A stretch of DNA of 64,000 bases, from contig JBIQJE010000008.1 in assembly GCA_044507625.1 (NCBI GenBank), positions 1 to 64,000 of the forward strand, in the 5' to 3' direction. The notes beneath the pieces were generated by a model. It ran no database searches, was not told the DNA's origin, and was given only the letters and a program-made list of their open reading frames with translations. Both the position numbers and the translations under genes were made by a program. Positions 9,634 through 18,882 of this stretch are shown here, piece after piece (positions within the stretch are counted from its first letter, which is position 1; every line of letters begins with the position of its first letter). The DNA is from Hyphomicrobium_A sp044507625 (lineage in GTDB: Bacteria; Pseudomonadota; Alphaproteobacteria; Rhizobiales; Hyphomicrobiaceae).

Positions 9634-10572
9634 ATGGGATCATCCGGCAGCAAGAACACCGGCAGCAAGAACAAAGGCAAGGACAAGGCGGTTTCGGGCG
9701 GCAAGGATGAGGGCGGAGGCGGCGCGCAAGGATTGCCTTTTGCGTTCGATCTCGACGATCCAGTGCTGCCGGCCCAGATCGCCGACCGTGCGCTGACGTC
9801 GGGAGGCTATCCCTACGAAGAGGAGCTGAAGAAAAAGCCCTACACCGAGGATCTCACCAACTTGCAGCTCGAGCTTTTGAAGCTGCAAGCGCACATTCAG
9901 GATACCGGCGGGCGCTTCGTCGCGCTGTTCGAGGGCCGTGATGCCTCCGGCAAGGGAAGCTGCATCAGCCGTTTCGTCGGGCGGCTCAATCCAAGGCACG
10001 CCCGCTCTGTCGCACTTTCGAAGCCAAACGAGAACGAGCGCGGGCAATGGTATTTCCAGCGCTACGTCGCGCACCTGCCGACGGCGGGCGACATGGTCCT
10101 CTTCGACCGCTCCTGGTACAATCGCGCCGGCGTCGAGCGCGTCATGCATTTCTGCACGCCCGAGCAGACGGAGCTTTTCCTGCGCGAGGCGCCCGACTTC
10201 GAGGCGCTGCTGGTCCGGGACGGGTTTGCGTTCTTCAAGTTCTATCTGATCATCGGGCGCGAGATGCAGCTGCTGCGCTTCCATGAGCGACGGCACAATC
10301 CATTCAAGCGCTGGAAGATCACCGACGTCGATCTCGCCGCCATCGGCCGCTGGGACGACTATACGCGCGCCCAGAACGAAATCTTCGCGCGCACCAGCAC
10401 CGACGTTGCGCCGTGGATCGCCGTCCGCGCCAACGATCAGAGGCGGGCGCGGCTGGAGACGATCCGCTGGGTGCTGTTCAATTCGGACTACGCGGATAAG
10501 GACGCGCGCGCCATCGGCAGGCCGGATACGAAGATCATCGGGACGGGGCTGGAATATTTTCAAGCTGTCTAG
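9634..10572 (+). CDS. ppk2: Polyphosphate kinase 2 (PPK2)
   Basis: The 312-residue protein has a low-complexity Ser/Gly/Lys N-terminus (1-30) and then a PPK2 fold with Walker A FEGRDASGKGS at about 99-109 and Walker B-like VLFDRSWYNR at 155-164. PPK2 enzymes transfer phosphate between polyphosphate and nucleoside di- or monophosphates, usually driving nucleotide synthesis from polyP. The ATG at 9634 has GGAGG eight bases upstream. The frame is open upstream but antisense to phoR, so the longer version is rejected. Being divergent from phoR, it probably links polyphosphate use to phosphate status (inference). Confidence 0.92.
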   Translation: MGSSGSKNTGSKNKGKDKAVSGGKDEGGGGAQGLPFAFDLDDPVLPAQIADRALTSGGYPYEEELKKKPYTEDLTNLQLELLKLQAHIQDTGGRFVALFEGRDASGKGSCISRFVGRLNPRHARSVALSKPNENERGQWYFQRYVAHLPTAGDMVLFDRSWYNRAGVERVMHFCTPEQTELFLREAPDFEALLVRDGFAFFKFYLIIGREMQLLRFHERRHNPFKRWKITDVDLAAIGRWDDYTRAQNEIFARTSTDVAPWIAVRANDQRRARLETIRWVLFNSDYADKDARAIGRPDTKIIGTGLEYFQAV

Positions 10573-10577
10573 ATAGC

Positions 10578-10614
10578 GATGCGGTGCGCCCGCGGGCCCT
10601 TGACGGGCCGCATC
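10578..10614. terminator. Possible bidirectional terminator
   Basis: Between the convergent ppk2 and DUF4112 genes lies an outer inverted repeat (GATGCGG with CCGCATC) and an inner GGCCC, TTGAC, GGGCC hairpin. No U-tract is present. Confidence 0.35.
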
Positions 10615-10632
10615 CGCCTGGAAAGCTCGTCA

Positions 10633-11097
10633 TCAGGAGACGCGCGGCCAGTCGACTTTGATCACGGTGGCCTCGCCGGCCGGCGCCTTCGGCACGCGTC
10701 CGCGTTTTTCCAGATGGTGCTGCAACAGGCGAACGTTCTTCATGTTGGCGCGGAAGGCGACATCGAAAATATCGCCGGCAATCGGAACCGCTCCGACCGC
10801 CGTGTCGATCAACGTGTTGCCGACCATGCGCCAGAGGACGAGCTTCGAAGCGCCGAGGCGTTTCGCCTCCCAGATCAGATACAGCGAAATCGCGCCCGCG
10901 AGCAGGTCTCCGGCGACCGGCACCAGGCCGATGATTGCGTCGGCACCGATGCGAATACGGGTGCCGGGCAGGGCAACGAGGGAATCCATGAGCCGGGCCA
11001 GGGCCGCGAGGCGGGCGAGCGCCGCGTCGGTCTCACTGCGCTCTAGATGCTCCAGGCGTTCAAAAGTGCCGGGCGTACGGGGTTTGACGTAAGCCAT
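10633..11097 (-). CDS. DUF4112 family membrane protein
   Basis: The 154-residue protein has the DUF4112 pattern: a leading amphipathic helix (LARLAALARLMDSLVALPGTRIRIG), a membrane segment with GLVPVAGDLLAGAISLYLI, and a second hydrophobic stretch with GAVPIAGDIFDVAFRANMKN. The repeated VPIAGD motif is the family hallmark. Function is unknown; homologues are small inner-membrane proteins. An in-frame codon at 11139 could extend it by 14 residues, but MAYVKPRTPG fits the domain start and has GGAG about 11 bases upstream. It is convergent with ppk2. Confidence 0.85.
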   Translation of the reverse strand: MAYVKPRTPGTFERLEHLERSETDAALARLAALARLMDSLVALPGTRIRIGADAIIGLVPVAGDLLAGAISLYLIWEAKRLGASKLVLWRMVGNTLIDTAVGAVPIAGDIFDVAFRANMKNVRLLQHHLEKRGRVPKAPAGEATVIKVDWPRVS

Positions 11098-11322
11098 CTG
11101 AACGAGCGCTCCGCATTGCGGGCTGGCATGCCAGCGCATTCGGCCGCGGCCGAGCCGGCCTTTCGCGTTTCAAAGCGAACGCAACGGTACAAAAACGTTA
11201 GGATTGTTTCATGGCGGCGATATGGCTGCTAGGTTGTGATGCGGCCACGTCCGTTGCGCGCATCGTTCTCGCCACCGTTGCCTATCCAATTGTGCTTCTG
11301 CGTGAGGAGACCCGAGGGGACC

Positions 11323-11433
11323 ATGCGACGGCAAGGTTTACTGCACCTTAGCGGCAGAGGCGGTAAGTCAGCGCCGTGCGCGCGCCGCCGCGATCTTCCT
11401 TCAATGCATTTGCGAACGGGGGGCTGGGCCTGA
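11323..11433 (+). CDS. Possible 36-codon leader ORF before the PBP gene
   Basis: An ATG with GAGGGGA two bases upstream opens a 36-residue basic peptide (MRRQGLLHLSGRGGKSAP at its start). It stops at 11433, only two bases before the ATG of the penicillin-binding protein. Such spacing could couple translation of the two. There is no similarity I recognise; it may be chance. Confidence 0.2.
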   Translation: MRRQGLLHLSGRGGKSAPCARRRDLPSMHLRTGGWA

Positions 11434-11435
11434 CG

Positions 11436-13397
11436 ATGGGCCTCTTTTCATCATCGCGAAAGCCGAAGCGCTCCTCGCTGAAGCGCTTGCTGTTCGTCGC
11501 CCCCCTCTATGGGCTTGCGGTCGGTACGGCCTCGATCGCCGCCTTGATGATCTACTACACGGTGATCTACCCCGACCCACTGACGCTGCGGCCGAAACAG
11601 AACACGCCTTTCGTGCGCATCCTCGCGCGGGACGGCTCGGTGATCAGCGAGCGCGGCGGCGGCGACGACTATATTCCCCTCGACCTGCTGCCGCGGCACG
11701 TGACCGACGCCGTGATCGCAACCGAGGATCAGCGCTTCTTCGATCATCACGGCGTCGACCCGCTGGGACTGGTGCGCGCCGCGTTCATCAACCTGCGCCA
11801 GGGCCGCACGGTCCAGGGCGGCTCGACGCTGACGCAGCAGCTCGCCAAAAACCTCTACCTCAGCCACGACCGCACGTTCGCGCGCAAGCTGGAGGAGTTC
11901 ACGCTCGCGCTGTGGCTGGAATCGCGCCTGTCGAAAGCCGACATCCTCGAACTCTATCTCAACCGCGTCTATCTCGGCTCCGGCGCCTACGGCATCGACG
12001 CGGCGGCGCGGCGTTACTTCGGCAAGTCGGCACGGGAGCTCTCGCTCGGTCAGTCCGCGATGATCGCCGGACTGCTCAAGGCGCCGTCGAAATATTCGCC
12101 GCTCACCAATCCCGCGATTGCCCGCGCCCGGGCGCGCCTCGTGCTGTCCCAGATGCAGGAAGCGGGCTTCATCACGGAGGAGCAGGAGCAAAAGGCGGCG
12201 GAGGAAGTTTCCCATTCTTTCGAGCGCTCGGAGCGGGCCGCGCCGCTCGAGGCTGATTACGCCGTCGACTACGTGATGGAGCGTCTGGCTCCGGCGTTCG
12301 TGATGGGGCTCGCGTCGAAGACATCCGGTCTCATCGTCGAGACGACGCTCGATCCTGCGCTACAGGCGAGCGCCGGCCGCATTGTTCAGCAGACCATCGA
12401 CGCGCGCGGGGCCGAGCTGCACGCCAGCGAGGCGGCGGTTGTCGTGATGGAGCGCGACGGGGCCCTGCGCGCGCTCGTCCGCGGCCGCTCCTATTCGGAC
12501 ACGCAATTCAATCGCGCCGTGAAGGCGATGCGCCAGCCCGGCTCGGCGTTCAAGCCATTCGTCTATCTCGCGGCGCTCGAGGCGGGCTACACTCCCGATA
12601 CGCTTGTCAACGATATCCCGGTGAAGATCGGGAGCTGGACGCCGCGCAACGACAACGGAGAATATCTCGGCGAGATGCCGCTGCGCATGGCGCTGGCGAA
12701 ATCCGTCAACTCGGTTGCGGCGCGGCTGACGGCGGAGGTGGGCCCGGCGCGTGTCGCCAAGCTGGCCAGGCGGCTCGGCATCCGCGCGCCGCTCGCGAAG
12801 GATGCAACGATTGCGCTCGGGACTTCGGAAGTTTCGCTGCTGGAGCTGACCGGAGCCTACAATGTCATCGCCAACGGCGGGCAGGTGGCGGAGCCCTATA
12901 TCATTCGCCAGGTGCGCGGTCTCAACGGCAAGGTGCTGTTCGCGCGCAACGCGCCTGCGCCAGCGCAGGTGATTGCCCCGGCGCACACGCTCGCGATGCA
13001 CGATATGCTGTCGACGGCGCTACGTGACGGCACGGGACGGCGCGCGGCGCTGCCATCCGAGACCGCGGCCGGAAAGACCGGCACGTCGCAGGGTTTTCGC
13101 GACGCGTGGTTCGTCGGCTACGGCGCACATCTCACCGCCGGCGTCTGGACCGGCAACGACGACGGCAGCCCCATGAACCGCGTCGTCGGCGGCACGCTGC
13201 CGGCGGAGATCTGGCGTCAGGTCATGCTGGCGGCCGGCGCAGGGCAGGCTTTCGTCGCGCGCAGTGCGCCGCCCGAGACGAGCGCCACCGTGCCCGCCGA
13301 TAGCACTTATCCCGCTGCGCGCATCGAGGATGATTTCATCGCCCGGGCGTTGGTGGACAGCTCCGATACGGGCGCCATTGCCGACGACCCGCGTTAG
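11436..13397 (+). CDS. Class A penicillin-binding protein (bifunctional peptidoglycan synthase)
   Basis: The 653-residue protein has a basic cytoplasmic tail, one membrane segment (about 18-43), a glycosyltransferase-51 domain (about 70-245) with catalytic E97 in ATEDQRFFDHHG and the QGGSTLTQQLAKN motif, and a transpeptidase domain (about 300-620) with SAFK (nucleophile S370), SVN (423-425) and KTGT (547-550). It polymerises and cross-links peptidoglycan in the periplasm, like PBP1A/1B. All catalytic motifs are intact. A GTG at 11376 could add 20 residues. The gene stands alone, followed by repeats. Confidence 0.95.
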   Translation: MGLFSSSRKPKRSSLKRLLFVAPLYGLAVGTASIAALMIYYTVIYPDPLTLRPKQNTPFVRILARDGSVISERGGGDDYIPLDLLPRHVTDAVIATEDQRFFDHHGVDPLGLVRAAFINLRQGRTVQGGSTLTQQLAKNLYLSHDRTFARKLEEFTLALWLESRLSKADILELYLNRVYLGSGAYGIDAAARRYFGKSARELSLGQSAMIAGLLKAPSKYSPLTNPAIARARARLVLSQMQEAGFITEEQEQKAAEEVSHSFERSERAAPLEADYAVDYVMERLAPAFVMGLASKTSGLIVETTLDPALQASAGRIVQQTIDARGAELHASEAAVVVMERDGALRALVRGRSYSDTQFNRAVKAMRQPGSAFKPFVYLAALEAGYTPDTLVNDIPVKIGSWTPRNDNGEYLGEMPLRMALAKSVNSVAARLTAEVGPARVAKLARRLGIRAPLAKDATIALGTSEVSLLELTGAYNVIANGGQVAEPYIIRQVRGLNGKVLFARNAPAPAQVIAPAHTLAMHDMLSTALRDGTGRRAALPSETAAGKTGTSQGFRDAWFVGYGAHLTAGVWTGNDDGSPMNRVVGGTLPAEIWRQVMLAAGAGQAFVARSAPPETSATVPADSTYPAARIEDDFIARALVDSSDTGAIADDPR

Positions 13398-13442
13398 CGC
13401 CGTTCTGCGTTTCGTCGAATCGCAGCACGCCTTTCTCGATTT

Positions 13443-13752
13443 CCCGTGCTTCTCATCGGAAAACCGGTCCCCACTTTTCCGGAAGCACTTCTCCTACCCG
13501 TGCTTCTCATCGGAAAACCGGTCCCCACTTTTCCGGAAGCACTNNNNNNNNNNNNNNNNNNNNNNNNNNNNNNNNNNNNNNNNNNNNNNNNNNNNNNNNN
13601 NNNNNNNNNNNNNNNNNNNNNNNNNNNNNNNNNNNNNNNNNNNTTCTCCTACCCGTGCTTCTCATCGGAAAACCGGTCCCCACTTTTCCGGAAGCACTTC
13701 TCCTACCCGTGCTTCTCATCGGAAAACCGGTCCCCACTTTTCCGGAAGCACT
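13443..13752. repeat. 54-bp tandem repeat array of hairpin-forming units
   Basis: Four visible near-identical copies start at about 13443, 13497, 13652 and 13706, two on each side of the N gap. Within each copy, GTGCTTC pairs with GAAGCAC and CGGAAAA pairs with TTTTCCG around CCGGTCCCCAC, giving a strong stem-loop. The core resembles short interspersed REP-like palindromes common in Rhizobiales genomes, here arranged in tandem. True copy number is hidden by the gap. Confidence 0.9.
13544..13643. other. Assembly gap of 100 N inside the repeat array
   Basis: Exactly 100 N bases interrupt the array, the usual placeholder for a scaffold gap of unknown size. The same 54-bp unit borders both sides, so the assembler most likely failed on the tandem hairpins. 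Any frame read through it is meaningless. Confidence 0.97.
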
Positions 13753-13879
13753 CGGGGACGCTCCAACCGGTTCCGCCGCCGTGCTGCGGTACGCCACTGC
13801 GCGCAGGGCGGCATAGCGCTCACAGGGGCGCACACGTGCAGTTGGAGACGCGGAAGTTCGATTGCGCACAAGCCCGCGC

Positions 13880-14623
13880 TCAGTCGATGGCCGGACCGTA
13901 GCGATGCAGGTCGAGCCCATAGACCTGGAGCCAGCGCTTGTCTTCTTTCATGGCCGGGATCAGGCGCTCGACAAGTGCCCAGAAGCGCGCGCCGTGATTC
14001 ATCTCGACGAGGTGCGCGACTTCGTGCGCGGCGACGTAATCAAGGATGCGGGGCGGGGCGAGAATGAGCCGCCAGGAGAATGACAGCACGCCCGTCGTAG
14101 AGCACGAACCCCAGCGGGTGGCCTGATCGCGAACGGCAATGCGCTTGGCCTTTACGCCCAGCGCGCGCGTATGCACGAGAACGCGTTTGTCGAGATCGCG
14201 GCGCGCTTCCTCGGCGAGCCAATCGCGCAGCCGCCGCGGGGCATGCTCGGCGCGTCCCGCCACGTGCAGCTCCGGCAATTCGGACGTTGCGTGCCGATGG
14301 ACGACGCCGTCCGCCGCGCTCTTGCCGGTGAAAGCGATCTTATGGAACTCACCGCGCAGCGGCAGCACCGCGCCGTCGATGAAAGGCACAGGCTGGGGAA
14401 TCGAGCTGAGACGTTCGCGCACCCACTCGATGTTGCGATCGAGGAACGTGCCGGCTTCGCGGAGATCGCACTGCACAGGAAGCGTGACGATGACGGCGCG
14501 TCTCGTGCGGCTGACGCGCAGCGTGAGACGGCGTGCGCCAGGATGCCGTCTCACCTCGACCGGGCAATCGAGCTCTTCGATGCGCGGACGTTTCAATGCA
14601 TTCCCCCGAGCGACATTCCGCAC
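13880..14623 (-). CDS. YgjP-like M48-type metallopeptidase domain protein
   Basis: The 247-residue protein matches the YgjP-like (DUF45) family: RKxxxxRV-type start, the RWGSCSTTG motif (170-178), and the zinc site HEVAHLVEMNH with H200, E201, H204 and H210. The family is a predicted zinc-dependent peptidase often called SprT-like; substrates are unknown. The GTG start at 14623 is preceded by GAGGGGG with six-base spacing, which decides it. The C-terminal end follows the repeat array. There is no operon partner. Confidence 0.9.
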   Translation of the reverse strand: MRNVARGNALKRPRIEELDCPVEVRRHPGARRLTLRVSRTRRAVIVTLPVQCDLREAGTFLDRNIEWVRERLSSIPQPVPFIDGAVLPLRGEFHKIAFTGKSAADGVVHRHATSELPELHVAGRAEHAPRRLRDWLAEEARRDLDKRVLVHTRALGVKAKRIAVRDQATRWGSCSTTGVLSFSWRLILAPPRILDYVAAHEVAHLVEMNHGARFWALVERLIPAMKEDKRWLQVYGLDLHRYGPAID

Positions 14624-14811
14624 CGACTACCCCCTCGTGCAAACATCACGGTGTTGGCCGGAACAGCCTGCTGAAGCCGATGCGCAACACCGGCGAACTG
14701 CAGGCTGACTCTGACCTAATCGAAATTCGAACGTTCTGCCAGTCACAAAGCTCGACAGCACAGACGATGGGGCCACACTGTGGCCTGCCCGCCGCGCGAT
14801 AGTGCGCGCAA

Positions 14812-15420
14812 TCAGAGAAGCTTATCGAGCCTCTGAACCATCTCGTCGAGATCGGTCATCGGCGTGAAGTGTCTCACGTACTTGCCGTCCGGTCCCATGA
14901 GATAAATGATCGAGGTGTGGTTCATTCCGTAATCGCCTGGCGCGCTCTCGTTCGGCGTCTTCTCGTAGTAGACGCGATAGACGCTCGCGATGTGGGCGAT
15001 CTGTTCGGGTGTGCCTGTCAGGCCGACGACGCGATCATCGAAGTTCTTCACGTACGATGCAAGCTTCTCGGGCGTGTCGCGCGCAGGGTCGACGCTGACG
15101 AAGACCGGTACGACCTTGCCGGCCTTGTCGCCGAGCTTGGCCATCGCAGCGGAGATCAGCTGCAAACCCGCCGGACAAATGTCGGGGCAGTTGGTGAAGC
15201 CGAAGAAGATGAGCATGTAGCGGCCGCGGAAATCCGCATCGGTCACCGTCTTGCCGTTGGCATCGGTGAGCGTGAACGGTCCACCGATAGCAGCCGTGCC
15301 GCTCTGCTGCTGTCCAGCCGCGGGCAGCAATTGCTCGCGCACCTGCGGCAGCAACGCGATTGCACCCAACGCGCCGATCAAGAGGCCGGCGATTACACTG
15401 ACGATTAGCTTTCCACGCAT
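14812..15420 (-). CDS. Sco/SenC family copper chaperone
   Basis: The 202-residue protein has an N-terminal membrane anchor (about 5-25) and a thioredoxin-like domain with the copper ligands C78 and C82 (NCPDICP) and H168 (MNHTS). Sco proteins deliver copper to the CuA site of cytochrome oxidase and act as periplasmic thiol redox proteins. The ATG at 15420 has AGGA six bases upstream; a nine-residue longer version starts at 15447. It is divergent from regB-regA, the classic senC/reg arrangement of alphaproteobacteria. Confidence 0.93.
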   Translation of the reverse strand: MRGKLIVSVIAGLLIGALGAIALLPQVREQLLPAAGQQQSGTAAIGGPFTLTDANGKTVTDADFRGRYMLIFFGFTNCPDICPAGLQLISAAMAKLGDKAGKVVPVFVSVDPARDTPEKLASYVKNFDDRVVGLTGTPEQIAHIASVYRVYYEKTPNESAPGDYGMNHTSIIYLMGPDGKYVRHFTPMTDLDEMVQRLDKLL

Positions 15421-15976
15421 CTCGCTTCCTACATTCGAGCCGGCCACTTAAGGCTTCAGGGACACGCGTGCAACTCGCCCGTCGTCACCTCGACACCGCT
15501 TCATACGCAGCCATCGCGCGGGGCCCGTCAAGTGTGGCGAAACACACGTGGCCTCGGCGGCCGGCGCGCTATGCGGGCCACACCGGCCATCGTCAGCCCG
15601 GGTCCGGGCCGCGATGCACGCAAGGGTGGCGTGCCGCGTTCGCGCGCCCACGAGCCCCGGGCATCCGCTCAACGACCCAGCAGCTCGGCGATGAACAGAA
15701 GGGCGCGTCCGCAGGGGTGCCGCGGCGCCACTACGGGGACATCCGCGCCCGATATCGGGCGCCGAATGCCAGCCGTGCTAAACTGGCGCGATCAAGCGCC
15801 GGATGGAAACCGCGCGAGCGAATAGTTGCTGCATATCGCTGCCAGCTAGCATAATTGCGGCCGTGCGCCGCCTGCACGCCGCTCCCGTTCCGCTTCCTGC
15901 CTTCCTCAAGGTGCTGCGGCGCCGCGGGAGGCCGCGTGCTAAGCTTCCTACTCCACAAGACACTCTGGGGACTCCG
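15421..15976. other. Divergent intergenic region between Sco and regB
   Basis: About 550 bp hold no convincing gene on either strand. It must contain the divergent promoters of the Sco gene and regBA. I see no sure operator; RegA sites (GCGGC-N5-GTCGC type) would be expected but are too degenerate to call by eye in this GC-rich DNA. Confidence 0.5.
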
Positions 15977-16012
15977 GTGATCCTGCAAACCTTCGACCGA
16001 CCGAAGAAGAAA

Positions 16013-17338
16013 ATGAGCCAGCGCGTGCTCGCGGACCCCGTGAACAGCCGGTTGCGCCTGCAGACCATCATACGCCTGCGCTGGATCGCCGTGCTCGGGC
16101 AGTTCGCGGCACTATCGATCGTCGCGTTCGGGATGGGTTTCTATGTGCCCGTCGGTGCCTGCCTCACGGTGATCGCGTTCTCGGCGTGGCTCAACGTGTT
16201 CCTCGCCGTCTGGTACCCATCGCGCCACCGCCTCAGCGTCTCCTACGCCACCGGGCTCCTCGCCTACGATATCCTGCAGCTCGCGGCGCTCTTGTTCCTG
16301 ACGGGAGGCATGGATAATCCCTTCGCCATGCTCATGGTCGCGCCGGTGACGGTGTCCGCCGCCACGCTGCCCCTGCGCAACACCATCGCCCTGGGTCTCC
16401 TCGCGCTCGCTTCGGCGGCGGTGCTGGTGGTCGCGCACGAACCGCTGCCCTGGTATCCGGGGGTCGAGCTCGAGTTGCCTGTCATCTACAAGCTCGGGGC
16501 GTTTGCGGCGCTCTGCGTATCGACGATCTTCATCGGGCTGTACGCCTGGCGACTGACGAAGGAATCGCGGCAGATGTCCGCCGCGCTCACCGCGACCGAC
16601 ATCGTCCTCGCCCGGGAGCAGAAGCTGCACGCCCTCGATGGCCTTGCGGCGGCGGCCGCGCACGAACTCGGCACGCCGCTATCCACGATCGTGCTCGTCA
16701 CGAAGGAGCTCGAGCACACCATCAAGCCGGACGACCTGATGGCCGAGGACGTGGCGCTGCTGAAGCAGCAGGCGCTGCGCTGCCGCGAGATCCTGCAAAA
16801 GCTCACCCGCCATCCCGGCGAGGAAGACCCCATGCACGCGCGGGTCAGCGTCCGCGCCATGCTGGAGGAGGCGGCAGAGCCCTATTTCTCCGAGGGAATC
16901 GCCATCCACCTCAGTGCGGCGCCGGCGGCCGAGGGCGCCGCGCCCAGCCATCGCCATGCCGAGATCGAACGCCGGCCGGGCGTGATCTACGGGCTCGGCA
17001 ACATCATTGAAAATGCGACGGAGTTTGCGAAATCCCGCGTCGACGTCACGGCCGAATGGAGCTCGGCCGGCCTTATCGTGAAGATTGCCGACGATGGCCC
17101 CGGCTTTCCGGCCGAGATCATGGACAACATCGGCGAGCCCTACGTGACGACGCGGCCTGCGGAGACCTCCGACGGCATTCTGGATGAGGATTCCACCGGT
17201 CTCGGGCTGGGATTTTTCATCGCCAAGACGCTGCTGGAGCGGTCCGGCGCCACCGTCAGCCTCGCCAACCGGTCGGGCGAGACGAAAGGCGCCATCGTGA
17301 CCGTGAGCTGGCCGCGGTCCTTTATCCTCAACACGTAA
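16013..17338 (+). CDS. regB: Redox sensor histidine kinase RegB/ActS/PrrB
   Basis: The protein of 441 residues (from the ATG) has six hydrophobic segments (about 25-180) including the quinone-binding signature GGMDNPFAML (98-107), the phospho-His H217 in AAAAHELGTP, the redox-active Cys of the family in LRCREIL (C257), and a HATPase domain with NIIENATEFA and GLGLGFFIAKTL. It senses the redox state of the quinone pool and phosphorylates RegA. A GTG at 15977 gives 12 more residues and is preceded by GGGGA, so the start is open. It is followed by regA after 249 bp. Confidence 0.95.
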   Translation: MSQRVLADPVNSRLRLQTIIRLRWIAVLGQFAALSIVAFGMGFYVPVGACLTVIAFSAWLNVFLAVWYPSRHRLSVSYATGLLAYDILQLAALLFLTGGMDNPFAMLMVAPVTVSAATLPLRNTIALGLLALASAAVLVVAHEPLPWYPGVELELPVIYKLGAFAALCVSTIFIGLYAWRLTKESRQMSAALTATDIVLAREQKLHALDGLAAAAAHELGTPLSTIVLVTKELEHTIKPDDLMAEDVALLKQQALRCREILQKLTRHPGEEDPMHARVSVRAMLEEAAEPYFSEGIAIHLSAAPAAEGAAPSHRHAEIERRPGVIYGLGNIIENATEFAKSRVDVTAEWSSAGLIVKIADDGPGFPAEIMDNIGEPYVTTRPAETSDGILDEDSTGLGLGFFIAKTLLERSGATVSLANRSGETKGAIVTVSWPRSFILNT

Positions 17339-17587
17339 CGAAGGACGCCAGAGGACCGAAAAAGTGTCGCAGATAAGTCTGCGTTGACAAAAAGTCTATC
17401 TTCGGGCTGACAGACCTGCGACAAGGTGCGACCTTACGTGGTCGAGTCCCATCGCCGGGTGCTCGTCTCTCGGACCGCCCAGATCGCCAAGGCGGCCCCC
17501 TTTAGAAGCTACTCTTTAGTTGTGCGTAGGAGGCGTTCCGTGGAGGCGAAACACGCTGCTGCCCATTCCGGATCAACCGGAGGAACA

Positions 17588-18157
17588 ATGAACGAAACAG
17601 AAGATCTCTCCTTCCGACAGGACGAGCTACCCGAAGATCGATCCTTGATCGTGGTCGATGACGACCGTGCCTTCGCACAGCGCCTCGTGCGCGCGATGGA
17701 GCTGCGCGGCTTTGAAGTACGCGGCGCCCATTCGATCGCGGAGGGCATCGATCTCATCCGCGAGCGCGCCCCCGCATTCGCCGTCGTCGATATGCGCCTC
17801 GAGGACGGCAACGGTCTCGACGTCATCGCCGAGCTCGCCCGCGTGCGTCCTGACGCCCGCGCCATCGTGCTGACCGGCTACGGCAACATCGCCACCGCGG
17901 TGACCGCCGTGAAGCTCGGCGCGGTCGACTATCTGGCAAAGCCCGCCGATGCAGACGACGTGACAGATGCGCTGCTCGCCCCCTCGGACGACAAAGCGCC
18001 GCCGCCGGAAAACCCGATGTCGGCCGACCGCGTCCGCTGGGAGCACATCCAGCGCGTCTACGAGCTGTGCAACCGCAATGTTTCGGAGACGGCCCGCCGC
18101 CTCAACATGCACCGCCGTACGCTCCAGCGTATTCTCGCCAAGCGCGCGCCAAAGTAA
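17588..18157 (+). CDS. regA: Redox response regulator RegA/ActR/PrrA
   Basis: The 189-residue protein combines a receiver domain (D24-D25-D26, phospho-acceptor D68, K118 in YLAKPA) with a Fis-type helix-turn-helix ending MHRRTLQRILAKRAPK, the strongly conserved RegA C-terminus. It controls respiration, carbon and nitrogen metabolism genes in response to redox. GGAGGA lies four bases before the ATG. A longer frame is open upstream, but it begins outside the family. It works with RegB next door. Confidence 0.96.
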   Translation: MNETEDLSFRQDELPEDRSLIVVDDDRAFAQRLVRAMELRGFEVRGAHSIAEGIDLIRERAPAFAVVDMRLEDGNGLDVIAELARVRPDARAIVLTGYGNIATAVTAVKLGAVDYLAKPADADDVTDALLAPSDDKAPPPENPMSADRVRWEHIQRVYELCNRNVSETARRLNMHRRTLQRILAKRAPK

Positions 18158-18173
18158 GCGCGACAGACAGATT

Positions 18174-18686
18174 TCAGGCGCCGTTGGCGCCTGGATCTGC
18201 CAGCATCTGCAAAGTGAAGGCCGCCGCACGGGCAAAACGCAGGGTCATTGCCTTGCGCCTTGCGCCTGCGAGGCGCGTCGGCGGGGCCTCGCGCACGATC
18301 TCCCCGCCATAGCGATCGGCGAAGATCAGCCCGGTGTCCGTTGGCAGCAGCCCGTGGGGAAATCCGGGCGCGACGGCGAAAAACAGCGCATCGGAGTAAT
18401 CCCGGTACTCCGGCCACTTGGTATCGACGCGCAGATCGTCGAGGCAGGACTTCACCTCAACGATCCAGATGTCACCACCCGGAGACAGCGCGACGACGTC
18501 GGCGCGCCGGCCGTTCGGCAACACCAGCTCGTTGACGACCGCGAACGAATGGGCGCGCAACAGCCGGCCGACACCGCGGCACACCTCGCGTGTCACGGCA
18601 TCGCGGCCTGGCGCGTCGCAGCCGGCGTCCGCCAGCTCCGCCACACCGTTGCCGGTTTCCCCGGCTTTATCCCCAGTTGCCGTCAT
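18174..18686 (-). CDS. mmcB: MmcB family DNA repair protein
   Basis: The 170-residue protein has a PD-(D/E)xK-like nuclease core with RRADVVAL, then IVEVKSCLDD and the helix KWPEYRDYSDALFFAV, followed by LIFADRYGGEIVRE, all typical of MmcB. In Caulobacter mmcB is induced by mitomycin C and belongs to the SOS response. The start could be this ATG (GGTGG just upstream) or a TTG eight codons earlier at 18710. It is convergent with regA, and its last codons form a perfect hairpin (CAGGCGCC, GTT, GGCGCCTG, 18175-18193) that might serve as a shared terminator stem. Confidence 0.88.
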   Translation of the reverse strand: MTATGDKAGETGNGVAELADAGCDAPGRDAVTREVCRGVGRLLRAHSFAVVNELVLPNGRRADVVALSPGGDIWIVEVKSCLDDLRVDTKWPEYRDYSDALFFAVAPGFPHGLLPTDTGLIFADRYGGEIVREAPPTRLAGARRKAMTLRFARAAAFTLQMLADPGANGA

Positions 18687-18882
18687 TTGACCACCATGCG
18701 CCGATGACAATCCCGGTGAAGATTCGACCCGGGCAAGATTCGGCTCAGGCGAGAATTCGGAACGTCATCGGTCGGTCGGCGCCTCTTTTACACTGCCGCC
18801 GGCCCGCCGGGCTGGCCGCAGCGCCATCGAATCTGCTTTTAGGTGTCGCGGGCAACTCATCGAGGGACGAGCGCCTGAGCCC

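Noticed and set aside
13443..13752. CRISPR array
   Set aside because: The repeats are directly abutting 54-bp copies with identical sequence throughout, no unique spacers and no cas genes.
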